A DNA stretch of 64,000 nt. Source: Oscillospiraceae bacterium. GTDB lineage: Bacteria > Bacillota > Clostridia > UMGS1810. The stretch lies in assembly GCA_021629085.1 (NCBI GenBank), contig JAJXRJ010000002.1, forward strand, positions 1 to 64,000. The letters run 5' to 3'. Shown here piece by piece: positions 25,324-33,687 of this stretch. The position numbers were made by a program, and so were the translations under genes. The notes under the pieces were generated by a model that worked only from the letters and a program-made list of their open reading frames with translations, was not told where the DNA came from and made no database searches. Numbering within the stretch: the first letter of the stretch is position 1; each line of letters begins with the position of its first letter.

Positions 25324-26298
25324 TCAATCCTTCCTTTCCTTGCGCTTGGCCTGCTTGAGCATGTCAATAAACGCCTCAAGCCGCGTTTGCACATGGCTCT
25401 CGCCCGTGTGCTCATCTACGCGTAACGTCATAAACGGGACGCCGGCTTGTTCACAGTCTAACTCCATGAGTTTTCCAATGACCGAGTCCGGCCCGCATCC
25501 AAATGCCGTCAAGTGGATCATGCCGTCTGGCACGCCCGCCTTTAAAAGCTGTGCGCTTGCGTTGTAAATTTTTCGTGCAAACACCCAAAACGGCTGCTTT
25601 TTGTGCCTGTCGCCATAGAGCGACGCTTCAGGAAGCATGTCAAAGGTCACCACGGCACAGTCCGTACTGCGCAGCTTTTCAATGATATTCATGCTGACAA
25701 AGTTGTCATAAATGTTGTTCACATAGCCCATCAGGGCAATCTTTACCTCGCCTTGTCCCCCATGCTTTTGCACCGGTTTCCCCTCCAGCGCGTCATACGC
25801 CTCCAAAACCGTGTATCCCTCGCGGCACAGCGCGCGGAATTTTAAAAACTGCTCCCGCCCGGCTTTGAGCGCGGATTTTAACTGCGGCTTGGAGAGGCCG
25901 AGCGCCTCTTTTACCGGGAGATAGTCGGCATATTTATCAATCACATCATTTGTGCTTGTGATGTCGACCGCCAAAAGCTTTTTGTCCAGTGCCTTTATGG
26001 AATACTTGGCAATTTCGGTAATGCCCATAAACTTGGGGCAGTAAAACTCGCCCTTCATTTTCACAAACCGCGGGACAAACACCAAATCCACTTCTTTTTC
26101 CAGCAGGTTGATCACATGCCCGTTAAAAATTTTAACCGGCACACAGAGCTCCGAAACAGTCACTTTTGAGTTATCCGCTATAATCTTTGCGTTGGTCTCG
26201 TCTGAAACGACAACCTCGCATCCCAAATATGTAAACATCGCTTTCCAGAACGGGAAATAATAATAATAAAGCAGCGCTCTGGGAATCCCAATTCTCAT
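25324..26298 (-). CDS. DUF2229-type activase-related protein
   Basis: A 324-residue protein of the DUF2229 family (acyl-CoA dehydratase activase-related). It opens with RIGIPRALLYYYYFPFW. Conserved cysteines lie in SELCVPVKIF, EFYCPKFMG and AFGCGPDS, a pattern fit for an Fe-S cluster. It is first in a tight three-gene set (5 bp, then 18 bp spacing) with the dehydratase-like protein and the activase. ATG start with GGAGG. An almost consensus promoter lies upstream. Confidence 0.82.
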   Translation of the reverse strand: MRIGIPRALLYYYYFPFWKAMFTYLGCEVVVSDETNAKIIADNSKVTVSELCVPVKIFNGHVINLLEKEVDLVFVPRFVKMKGEFYCPKFMGITEIAKYSIKALDKKLLAVDITSTNDVIDKYADYLPVKEALGLSKPQLKSALKAGREQFLKFRALCREGYTVLEAYDALEGKPVQKHGGQGEVKIALMGYVNNIYDNFVSMNIIEKLRSTDCAVVTFDMLPEASLYGDRHKKQPFWVFARKIYNASAQLLKAGVPDGMIHLTAFGCGPDSVIGKLMELDCEQAGVPFMTLRVDEHTGESHVQTRLEAFIDMLKQAKRKERKD

Positions 26299-26356
26299 CG
26301 TTTTTCCTCCGCCTTTGCCTGATTTGATACACTGATCCTTTATTGCCTTACTGTTT

Positions 26357-26386
26357 AGTATACTCTTTTTTGTCGCATATTGTCAA
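26357..26386 (-). promoter_or_regulatory. Promoter of the activase module
   Basis: On the minus strand TTGACA (26386-26381), 18-nt spacer, TATACT (26362-26357), about 55 nt before the DUF2229 ATG. Confidence 0.75.
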
Positions 26387-26422
26387 GCATTTTGGGCAAA
26401 TTGATTGCGCGTCCACACTATA

Positions 26423-26821
26423 TCATATTTCCTTTTTTAGAAAAAAATGTTTATGAATTGCATTGCACAAAAAATTGAGTGGGATGCACAGCAAAAACCA
26501 CAAAAACGAATACAGGGCGCACACCTGCCCCAGCAAATTAAAGCTGCGGGAAGAATAGTCCCACACATTCCACTTTAGCTTCACATTTACAACCCACCCC
26601 ACCAAAAATTCCACCATTGTGATGGCCAGCGCGCCCAAAACGCACTTGGAGACCATGTGCTTGAGCTTGAGTTTAATATTGATGCGGTAAATAAGCAAAA
26701 AGCAGATGCCGCCAGTGATTGCCATGGTCCAATGGGTATATTTGCGCCACAAAATTTCAAGCAGGCTGTAGCCCACCGCGCCGATTGTAAAAATGTAAAA
26801 CAGTTCCCTTGCCTTTTTCAA
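26423..26821 (-). CDS. Small membrane protein, putative ABC_trans_CmpB family
   Basis: A 132-residue protein with four hydrophobic segments. GYSLLEILWRKYTHW, GGICFLLIY, NVWDYSSRSFNLLGQVC and SFLWFLLCIPL fit the family annotated as putative ABC transporter permease (CmpB-like), whose function is unproven. The TTG start is preferred because GGAGGG lies 6 nt upstream; a GTG nine codons earlier has no such site. Confidence 0.65.
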   Translation of the reverse strand: MKKARELFYIFTIGAVGYSLLEILWRKYTHWTMAITGGICFLLIYRINIKLKLKHMVSKCVLGALAITMVEFLVGWVVNVKLKWNVWDYSSRSFNLLGQVCALYSFLWFLLCIPLNFLCNAIHKHFFLKKEI

Positions 26822-26898
26822 GATATCCCTCCGCGTAACAGGTTCCACAGATAGTATTTGGATAATTTGAAAAAGTATGCAAGCATGCCCGCAATCCG

Positions 26899-27591
26899 TT
26901 AAACTGTTTTCATTCCCATCCGCCGTTTGGGCGCCACGCCATGCGCTAAAAATTGGTCAATTTGTAAAATCACCTGCCGGCAGTGTGAAGTGATCACCAC
27001 ACCGTGCCCGCCGGCTTTTAGTTTTACCATCTTTCGGTTCCCGCGCATGTGCTTTAACAAATAGTCCGCGCTTTTCACATTCACAATTTTATCATCCACA
27101 GCTTGCAAAATCAGCGTATCGCATTTGACGCATCGGATGAGCGCAAGGGTGTTGTGCTTGAGCTTTTCAAATTCCAAAAGCGCTTTTACGGGCTTGTGTT
27201 TTAACGCCTCTGCATACCAGCGGATAAATGCGCGGAAATTTTCGTGCATGCCCATCGCCACTTTTTTGTGATCCCAGCAAAAGACGGGCGTGTTGATGGT
27301 GACAAGCCGGGAAAACCGGTATTTTTGATAGAGGTTTACCGCAATCAGCCCGCCCATGGAATAGCCAATCACCGTGATGTCGCTGCAGTGCTTGTCCAGT
27401 TTTAAAAACGCTTTTTCCGCACTTTTCAGCCAGTCTGAATAGGAAACGTCTGCAAGCGCTTGCTCTCCTTTCTCATGCCCTGCAAGCCGGGGCAGCGCCA
27501 CCTTGTAGCCGCGTTTTTTAAAATGCCGGTAAAGCTGCTTTAAATCCGCGCGCTTCCCAGAAAATCCATGAATCAGTAATATCCCTTTCAC
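26899..27591 (-). CDS. Alpha/beta hydrolase (monoacylglycerol lipase/carboxylesterase type)
   Basis: A 230-residue cytoplasmic serine hydrolase. LLIHGFSG is the oxyanion-hole region, GYSMGG holds the nucleophile, and Asp of DDKIV and His of GGHGVV complete the triad. Overall length and the small cap fit Est30-like carboxylesterases. The second GTG is taken as start because GGAGGC sits 8 nt before it; the first GTG directly touches that site. Confidence 0.85.
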   Translation of the reverse strand: MKGILLIHGFSGKRADLKQLYRHFKKRGYKVALPRLAGHEKGEQALADVSYSDWLKSAEKAFLKLDKHCSDITVIGYSMGGLIAVNLYQKYRFSRLVTINTPVFCWDHKKVAMGMHENFRAFIRWYAEALKHKPVKALLEFEKLKHNTLALIRCVKCDTLILQAVDDKIVNVKSADYLLKHMRGNRKMVKLKAGGHGVVITSHCRQVILQIDQFLAHGVAPKRRMGMKTV

Positions 27592-27614
27592 TCTACACAC
27601 GCCTCCATTTCAAA

Positions 27615-27649
27615 TAAAAAAATCCCCTGGGGATTTTCCAGGGGATTTT
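27615..27649 (-). terminator. Terminator after the DUF3787-type gene
   Basis: AAAATCCCCTGG / CCAGGGGATTTT stem, with a T-run on the minus strand. Confidence 0.85.
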
Positions 27650-27669
27650 CATGCCGCTTTTCACATCTT

Positions 27670-27837
27670 TCAAAGATGCCTTGCGTCTACCCGTTCTTTC
27701 ATCTCTTCCACAGCATTATAGGAAGGGATGGACACGTTTGATACCGGGTCTACGTTTTCTTCGTCGGTCAAAGGGGTTACTTGATTCCCCCTTGCCTGTT
27801 CGCCAAGCGGCGGCGATTTTGGTTTTCGATGGCTCAT
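27670..27837 (-). CDS. Small DUF3787-type protein (55 aa)
   Basis: A 55-residue, highly charged, soluble protein. The stretch ENVDPVSNVSIPSYNAVEEM followed by KERVD matches the core of DUF3787, short clostridial proteins of unknown function with a (P)VS-V-IPS...AV..AK..VD pattern. GGTGAGG lies before the ATG, and a strong terminator stands about 20 bp behind the stop, both supporting a real gene. It follows eno by 58 bp with no terminator between, so it may be cotranscribed with eno. Confidence 0.7.
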   Translation of the reverse strand: MSHRKPKSPPLGEQARGNQVTPLTDEENVDPVSNVSIPSYNAVEEMKERVDARHL

Positions 27838-27895
27838 CCGCCTCACCCCGCTGTTAGTATGTGAGCACGGCTAAAATTTATGCGCGTATTTTTAT

Positions 27896-29188
27896 TTATT
27901 TCAAATTAAAGTAGCAATCTTCGCCTGGGTAACTGCTTTGCGTGCCCAATTCGTCCTCAATGCGCAAAAGCCGGTTATATTTTGCCACCCGGTCGGTTCT
28001 CGACGGCGCGCCGGTTTTGATTTGCCCGGCGTTTAAGGCCACTGCAATATCGGCAATGGTGGTATCCTCCGTTTCGCCCGAACGGTGGGAAATGACAGCG
28101 GTGTAGCCTGCGCGGTTCGCCATTTGTACCGCGTCGATGGTTTCGGTGAGCGTACCGATTTGATTGACCTTGATGAGAATGGAATTTGCCACATTTTGGC
28201 CAATCCCCTTAGAAAGCCGCTCGGTGTTGGTCACAAACAAGTCGTCGCCCACCAGCTGCACCCGGTCGCCCAGCCGTTTGGTCAAAAGCGCCCACGCTTC
28301 CCAGTCGTCCTCCGCCACGCCGTCCTCAATGGAAACAATGGGATATTTGGCGCAAAGCGTCACCCAAAAGCTGACCAGCTCCTCTTTGGTCATGGTCTTT
28401 CCGGCTTTGGGCAGCACATATTCGCCCCCTTCCTTCATCCATTCCGAAGAGGCCGCGTCGATTGCAATTTTAAAATCCGTGCCGGGCGCATACCCCGCTG
28501 CTTTGATGGCGTCTACAATGTATTTGAGCGCATCCTCATCGTTTTCAAAGGAGGGCGCAAAGCCGCCTTCGTCTCCCACTGCGGTTGCAAAGCCGCCCGC
28601 TTTTAACAATTTTTTTAAATGGTGAAATACCTCGGCGCACATCCGAAGGCCGTCGCGGAATGTTTTGGCGCCGATGGGCATAATCATAAACTCCTGGATG
28701 TCAATGTTGTTGTCCGCGTGCGCGCCGCCGTTTAAAATATTCATCATGGGCACTGGCAGCGTGTGCGCGTTGACGCCGCCAATGTACTGATAAAGCCCTA
28801 ACCCCAATGCGTTTGCAGCGGCCTTGGCACAGGCCAAAGACACCGCCAAAATGGCGTTTGCGCCCAGCTTGGATTTGTTAGGCGTTCCGTCCAGCTCCAG
28901 CATCAGGCTGTCAATTTGGCGCTGGTTGAGCACATTTAAGCCCACAATGGCGTCCGAGATGATTTGATTGACATGCTCCACCGCTTTTAACACGCCCTTG
29001 CCCAAATAGCGGCTGCCGCCGTCGCGCAGCTCCACCGCTTCAAAAATGCCGGTGGACGCGCCGGAGGGCACGCATGCGCGGCCGACATATCCGCCGTCCG
29101 CAATCACTTCTGCCTCCACTGTCGGATTGCCGCGCGAATCCAAAATTTCTCTTGCACACACATCCAAAATTTCAATGTACTGCTGCAT
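27896..29188 (-). CDS. eno: Enolase
   Basis: A 430-residue glycolytic enzyme that interconverts 2-phosphoglycerate and phosphoenolpyruvate. AREILDSRGNPTVEAEV, GDEGGFAP (catalytic Glu), IEDG, GDDLFVTN and the final SHRSGETEDT are all present. The start is the ATG with AAGGAGAAT upstream; the longer frame to 29224 lacks a site. A CCGCA/TGCGG hairpin stands in its short leader. Confidence 0.98.
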   Translation of the reverse strand: MQQYIEILDVCAREILDSRGNPTVEAEVIADGGYVGRACVPSGASTGIFEAVELRDGGSRYLGKGVLKAVEHVNQIISDAIVGLNVLNQRQIDSLMLELDGTPNKSKLGANAILAVSLACAKAAANALGLGLYQYIGGVNAHTLPVPMMNILNGGAHADNNIDIQEFMIMPIGAKTFRDGLRMCAEVFHHLKKLLKAGGFATAVGDEGGFAPSFENDEDALKYIVDAIKAAGYAPGTDFKIAIDAASSEWMKEGGEYVLPKAGKTMTKEELVSFWVTLCAKYPIVSIEDGVAEDDWEAWALLTKRLGDRVQLVGDDLFVTNTERLSKGIGQNVANSILIKVNQIGTLTETIDAVQMANRAGYTAVISHRSGETEDTTIADIAVALNAGQIKTGAPSRTDRVAKYNRLLRIEDELGTQSSYPGEDCYFNLK

Positions 29189-29235
29189 ACACCCATTCTC
29201 CTTTTTTGTTCTGTGGTACCGCAAAGTACTGCGGC

Positions 29236-29271
29236 AAAAAAAATAAAGACAGCATTGTTGCTGTCTTTATT
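29236..29271 (-). terminator. Terminator after the YcdB/SLH gene
   Basis: AATAAAGACAGCA / TGCTGTCTTTATT with a 4-nt loop and an 8-T run on the minus strand. Confidence 0.85.
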
Positions 29272-29297
29272 ATGGTCCAATGGGTGTAAATTTATGC

Positions 29298-31358
29298 CTA
29301 TTTTGCAATAAAATTGTACGCGATGATGAGCGCGTCGGCGCGGGAAAGAAGCGCGTCCGCATTTAACGTATCCACATCGGTGGACACAATGCCCATCCCG
29401 CCCGCCAGTGCCGCATAGCCTTCCATGCCGGCCGGCACGTCGGTAAACTGACAGTTAAAAATTTCGGGCAGCACTGCTATGTCCTTGTAGCCTTTGGCAT
29501 TGACCGCATAGCGCACAGCATCCATCCGGGTCACCTGCGCATCCGGATTTTGCTCTCCCTCCGAGATGATACCGCGGTTGATCAGGCTTTGATAAAAATA
29601 GTCGCTGTCCATATCGTAGTTGTAATCGGTCACCCGGGAAATCAGCCACAGATATTCTTTCTGTGTAACAGGCGCATCCGGGTTGAGCGAGCCGTCGCCC
29701 AAGGCAATGCCGAAATTTAAAAGCGCTTTGGCATAGGGCTCTACATAGTGGCCAGAAATATCGTCATAGCTTGTAACCGGCACAGTCACCGGCTTGCCGT
29801 CATAGCCCACTTTTTCAAGCGTGTCTGCATCGTAGCTGTCCGCATAGGTTGCCAGTGTGTAAACCAGGTGCGTTTCATATTCCACATTCTTCCAGTCGTA
29901 GCTGTCAAGCGTTTCGTCCACCACCGGCGCACACACATAGGCCAGCATAAAGTCGTCCGGGTTTAAAATGCGGCCATACAGCGTATCAATGGGCTGTGCG
30001 CCTGCCTGAGACGGGAACTCCACGTTTGTCCAGTCATTTGAGAAGCTGGAAAGCTTTCCGGAAACCGGGTCGATGGCTACGCGCAGGCCGTTGGTGTTCA
30101 CCCGCACGCCGTCTGCCGTGCGCTGATAGTCAAAGTAGTAGCTCTCTTCGTCCTGATTGTAACGCGGCTTGGTTTGGGCAAATTTTTCCGCATAGTAGGT
30201 GTTCAGGAATTCCTCGGCCGTCGCTTTGGCATCTGCAACCGGGATTTTTTCTGCATCCTCTTCCACCTTGTCATAGCTGTATTTGGAAAACGATAAAATT
30301 TCACCCGTGGCAAGGTCAATCCTCACATCTGCACTTTTTTTGTCCGAAGAAAAATATGCCGATGCCACATAAACGCCGTCATAGGTTTTATAGGTGTTGT
30401 AGTGGGTGAGCGCAAGGCTGTCGTCCAGCTCAAACTCCGGCACCGCACGCATGGCGGCAATTGCGTCTTCCTTTGTGATGAGCCCGGCGATTTCGTCCAC
30501 CAGCACCTGCTCTTCCGGGGAAAGGCCGTTGTCCGCTTTGGTAACTTCCGCCGCCGCATCCTGCGTTGCACCGCTGCCGCCTGCACGCAAAAGATAGGAG
30601 GAATAATTCACTTTTTCACCCGTAAACGCGTCGATGTAATTGCCGCTGCCAAAGTTGGGGCCATAGGCCAAATATGCGCTGTATCCGCGCGCTTTGGCGT
30701 CATTTAAAAAGAGGTTATAGTAAAGTTCATATCCCAGATTGGCCTGAAACGCCGCTGCCGCCTGGTCAAAGTCCAGCGCGCCGTCCGGGCTTTGGAAGGT
30801 AAGGCCGTCTATCCAGTTGGAGTCATAGGCAATCACCGCAAGCGTATCCGGATGCACATTCACGCTGATGGTATTATCGCTCACCAGCACGCCGTTTTCA
30901 TAGCGGTCAAACGTCACCTGGTAGCCGCTGTTGGTACGGTACAGCGCCGCATCGCCCACCGAGCGGAGCCGGATTTTTGCCGCCTTATCCGGCGCGATTT
31001 TTTCCACAAACGCTTTGGCGGCGTTAACCGCGTCCTCTTTGTCATATGTAGGGATTGTTACCACATCTGCGCCGTCTTGATAGTGCGAATAGCTTTTGAT
31101 GTCGCCGTCTTTTCCGATGGTAACAGAAATGGAACTGTTGTCTGTATCCTCCCGCGCATACCAGGAGAAGTAGAAAACACCCTGCGTGTCATCGGAAGAA
31201 TAGTCGCTGATGACATATTCATCGCCAATGCCAAGCTTTTCCTTTGCAGTTAAAATGAGCTTCTGTGTTTCCTCGCTCATGTCCTGTGCGGCAAATGCCG
31301 GCACGGCAAACGAAACTGTCAGCATGATTGCAAGGAGCATACACAGTGTCTTTTTCAT
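29298..31358 (-). CDS. Secreted YcdB/YcdC-repeat protein with C-terminal SLH domains
   Basis: A 686-residue surface protein. The signal peptide is MKKTLCMLLAIML...AVPAFAA. Two YcdB/YcdC (PepSY-like) repeat regions follow (roughly residues 40-265 and 280-480). The last about 150 residues hold S-layer-homology sequence (SHYVEPYAKALLNFGIALG, then DAPVTQKEYLWLIS), which binds pyruvylated wall polymers. Function of YcdB repeats is unknown; PepSY domains often inhibit proteases. Start ATG with GGAGGGA upstream. It follows ftsW by about 80 bp. Confidence 0.85.
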   Translation of the reverse strand: MKKTLCMLLAIMLTVSFAVPAFAAQDMSEETQKLILTAKEKLGIGDEYVISDYSSDDTQGVFYFSWYAREDTDNSSISVTIGKDGDIKSYSHYQDGADVVTIPTYDKEDAVNAAKAFVEKIAPDKAAKIRLRSVGDAALYRTNSGYQVTFDRYENGVLVSDNTISVNVHPDTLAVIAYDSNWIDGLTFQSPDGALDFDQAAAAFQANLGYELYYNLFLNDAKARGYSAYLAYGPNFGSGNYIDAFTGEKVNYSSYLLRAGGSGATQDAAAEVTKADNGLSPEEQVLVDEIAGLITKEDAIAAMRAVPEFELDDSLALTHYNTYKTYDGVYVASAYFSSDKKSADVRIDLATGEILSFSKYSYDKVEEDAEKIPVADAKATAEEFLNTYYAEKFAQTKPRYNQDEESYYFDYQRTADGVRVNTNGLRVAIDPVSGKLSSFSNDWTNVEFPSQAGAQPIDTLYGRILNPDDFMLAYVCAPVVDETLDSYDWKNVEYETHLVYTLATYADSYDADTLEKVGYDGKPVTVPVTSYDDISGHYVEPYAKALLNFGIALGDGSLNPDAPVTQKEYLWLISRVTDYNYDMDSDYFYQSLINRGIISEGEQNPDAQVTRMDAVRYAVNAKGYKDIAVLPEIFNCQFTDVPAGMEGYAALAGGMGIVSTDVDTLNADALLSRADALIIAYNFIAK

Positions 31359-31437
31359 AGCCCTTCCCTCCAAATTTGTCTGTTTTATCTGTTAGACGAA
31401 CAACGTTTACAGATTGTTCCAACTATTTTTTAAAATT

Positions 31438-32682
31438 TTAAAGCATTTTTTTCTCCAAATTGGAAATTGCCACAATGATGCCCAGCGAAATAAAGCTGGA
31501 CACCAGCGAGCTGCCGCCGTAGCTGACAAAGGGCAGCGTGATGCCGGTCAGCGGAATGAGCTTGATGACGCCGCCCACAATGATGAAGGTTTGGAACGCA
31601 AATGAGACAGTGAGCAGCATGGCCACCGACTTTAAAAACGGGTTGTTTGTGCCCAGCGCAATTTTGATCCCGCGGTAGGAAAACAAAAAATAGGCAATGA
31701 TGATGGCAATGCCGGTGAACACGCCCATCTCTTCACAGATGGCCGAAAAGATAAAATCCGAATGCACCTCGGGGATAAAATACGGGCTGCCGTTGCCAAG
31801 GCCGGTGCCAAAATACCCGCCCGATGTGATGGCAAACAGCGACTGGGTAATTTGATGCCCCTTGCCGTTGATGTCCGCCCACGGGTCGAGCCAGGTGTTG
31901 ACCCGGACCTGGATGTGGTCGGTGACAAAATATCCGATGCACGCAACGGTGATGGCAAACGCGGCGTTTACGAAAATGAGCTTCCAGTTTTCGTCGTGCA
32001 AAAAAAGCGCGGCGAAGAAAATCATCAAAAACAGCAGTGCAGTGCCCCACTCGCGCTGCAGCGCCAAAAAGCCCACGCACATATAAACATAGCCGGTCAT
32101 GGCGATGTCGCGCACAGAAAACCCCAAAATTTTCCTGGAAAAGAAGGCATCCGGCTTTAATTTGGAATCCATAAAGCAGGCCAGCGAAAATACGAACAAA
32201 ATTTTAATGAACTCGGACGGCTGAATGCTCACCGGCCCAAGGTCAATCCAGTTTTTGGAACCGCCCGTCACGCTGCCAAACACCAGCGTCAGCACAAAAA
32301 ACGCCGCCGTGGCGCCCACATAAACATAGAGCAGCCGGCTAAAGATGTTGACAAACCGGATGAGTACATAGGCGGCAAAAAAGAATGCGAGGCCAATTAA
32401 AAACCACAATATCTGCTTTTTGCCGTAGTCAAAATTTAAGCGGAACAGCATGATGATGCCAATCCCCATCAAAAACGCAGTCATGAGAAACATGTAAACG
32501 TCGCCCATGTTAAAAAAATAGAGCACCACATACATGACAATGCTGATGGCACACAAAATAAGCCCCGCAACCAAAATATCACGGTTAAACGGCTGGTTGG
32601 ACGGCATGATGAGAAGCAGTAAAAATCCGAGCATGAGGATGGTCACCAATAGGATGATGGGTTTTGATTTGACGCTTATCAC
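31438..32682 (-). CDS. FtsW/RodA/SpoVE family glycosyltransferase
   Basis: A 414-residue SEDS-family membrane protein with about ten transmembrane segments. SVTGGSKNWIDLGPVSIQPSE and GTGLGNGSPYFIPEVHSD are the family signatures, and FVSYGGSSL near the end is also typical. SEDS proteins polymerise lipid II with a partner class B PBP. The GTG start overlaps the FHA gene stop by 4 bp (GTGA). No PBP gene follows, although this FHA-FtsW pair is often followed by one in Clostridia. Confidence 0.93.
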   Translation of the reverse strand: MISVKSKPIILLVTILMLGFLLLLIMPSNQPFNRDILVAGLILCAISIVMYVVLYFFNMGDVYMFLMTAFLMGIGIIMLFRLNFDYGKKQILWFLIGLAFFFAAYVLIRFVNIFSRLLYVYVGATAAFFVLTLVFGSVTGGSKNWIDLGPVSIQPSEFIKILFVFSLACFMDSKLKPDAFFSRKILGFSVRDIAMTGYVYMCVGFLALQREWGTALLFLMIFFAALFLHDENWKLIFVNAAFAITVACIGYFVTDHIQVRVNTWLDPWADINGKGHQITQSLFAITSGGYFGTGLGNGSPYFIPEVHSDFIFSAICEEMGVFTGIAIIIAYFLFSYRGIKIALGTNNPFLKSVAMLLTVSFAFQTFIIVGGVIKLIPLTGITLPFVSYGGSSLVSSFISLGIIVAISNLEKKML

Positions 32683-33146
32683 ACCGCATCACCGTCCTTT
32701 AGGCCCACAATATCCACAAACAAAAAGTGGATGGTGCCAAACCGCACTTTGTCGCTGTCTTTGACGCGCACCGGCATATCTCCCACCGGCTGGCCGTTTA
32801 AATAGGTGCCGTTGGTGCTGCCAAGGTCCATCAAATAGTACGCCCCGTCTTTTAAAAAGATGCGCGCATGCCTTTTGGAAAGGTATGGGTCGGGAATATA
32901 GATTTCGCACTTTTTGCTCCGCCCAATGGTGCTGTCCTCCCGGATGCCGTAGCTTTCGAAAATTTTAAAGTTGAAATCCTCCCGCAGGTTGATGAGCTTT
33001 AAATAGCAATAGGCGTCGTCTAGCGTGCGGGAAAACCGGCGGGTGTCGGAAATGTCCAGATACACAAGCTTAATCACGCTGTATAAAAACGCATACACCG
33101 CAACCACAAAAATATATTTTAAAACATCCGCTAAAATCTGGTACAT
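32679..33146 (-). CDS. Membrane-anchored FHA domain protein
   Basis: A 155-residue protein with one N-terminal transmembrane segment (about 10-30) and a C-terminal FHA phosphothreonine-binding domain: TIGRSKKCEIYIPD, LSKRHARIF, DLGSTNGTYLNG. It likely recruits a Ser/Thr-kinase-phosphorylated partner to the membrane next to FtsW. ATG with GGAGGC upstream. Confidence 0.93.
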   Translation of the reverse strand: MYQILADVLKYIFVVAVYAFLYSVIKLVYLDISDTRRFSRTLDDAYCYLKLINLREDFNFKIFESYGIREDSTIGRSKKCEIYIPDPYLSKRHARIFLKDGAYYLMDLGSTNGTYLNGQPVGDMPVRVKDSDKVRFGTIHFLFVDIVGLKDGDAV

Positions 33147-33182
33147 AGGCCGCCTCCAAATGGTTTGTCCTCTTATGTAAGC

Positions 33183-33680
33183 TCAATATCCGAGTTTTCC
33201 TGTAAGTGACTCGTCATCCTGCACCCAGTCGTCCACATTATACACTTTAAATTCCCCGTTTTCCCCGGTGCGCACCACCACGTCTTTGATGCCGGCGTTG
33301 ATCACCAGCCGCTTGCACATTGAGCAGGACGACGCGTTTTCCACCAGCGCGCCGGTTTTGGCGTCCACCCCCACAAGGTAGAGCGTGGCGCCCAGCATAT
33401 CCTTGCGCGAGGCCGAAATGATGGCGTTGGCCTCTGAGTGCACACTCCGGCAAAGCTCATACCGCTCGCCGCGGGGGATGCCCAGCTTTTCGCGCATGCA
33501 AAAACCCAAATCAATACAGTTTTTGCGGTATCTGGGCGCCCCGGTGTAACCGGTTGAAATAATTTCATCGTTGTTGACAATGATGCTGCCGTAGTTCCTG
33601 CGAAGGCATGTCCCCCGCTCTGAAACCGCCTGTGCAATGTCCAAATAGTAGTTAATCTTATCCACACGTTTTCCTTCCAT
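33183..33680 (-). CDS. dCMP deaminase family protein
   Basis: A 165-residue zinc deaminase. The zinc/proton-shuttle motif is HSEANAI (His and Glu) with SSCSMCKR (two Cys). The length and ISTGYTGAPR fit dCMP deaminase/ComEB, which makes dUMP for thymidylate synthesis. The ATG start has AAAGGAG upstream; longer frames enter the recN end. It follows recN by 7 bp. Confidence 0.9.
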   Translation of the reverse strand: MEGKRVDKINYYLDIAQAVSERGTCLRRNYGSIIVNNDEIISTGYTGAPRYRKNCIDLGFCMREKLGIPRGERYELCRSVHSEANAIISASRKDMLGATLYLVGVDAKTGALVENASSCSMCKRLVINAGIKDVVVRTGENGEFKVYNVDDWVQDDESLTGKLGY

Positions 33681-33687
33681 GGATGTT

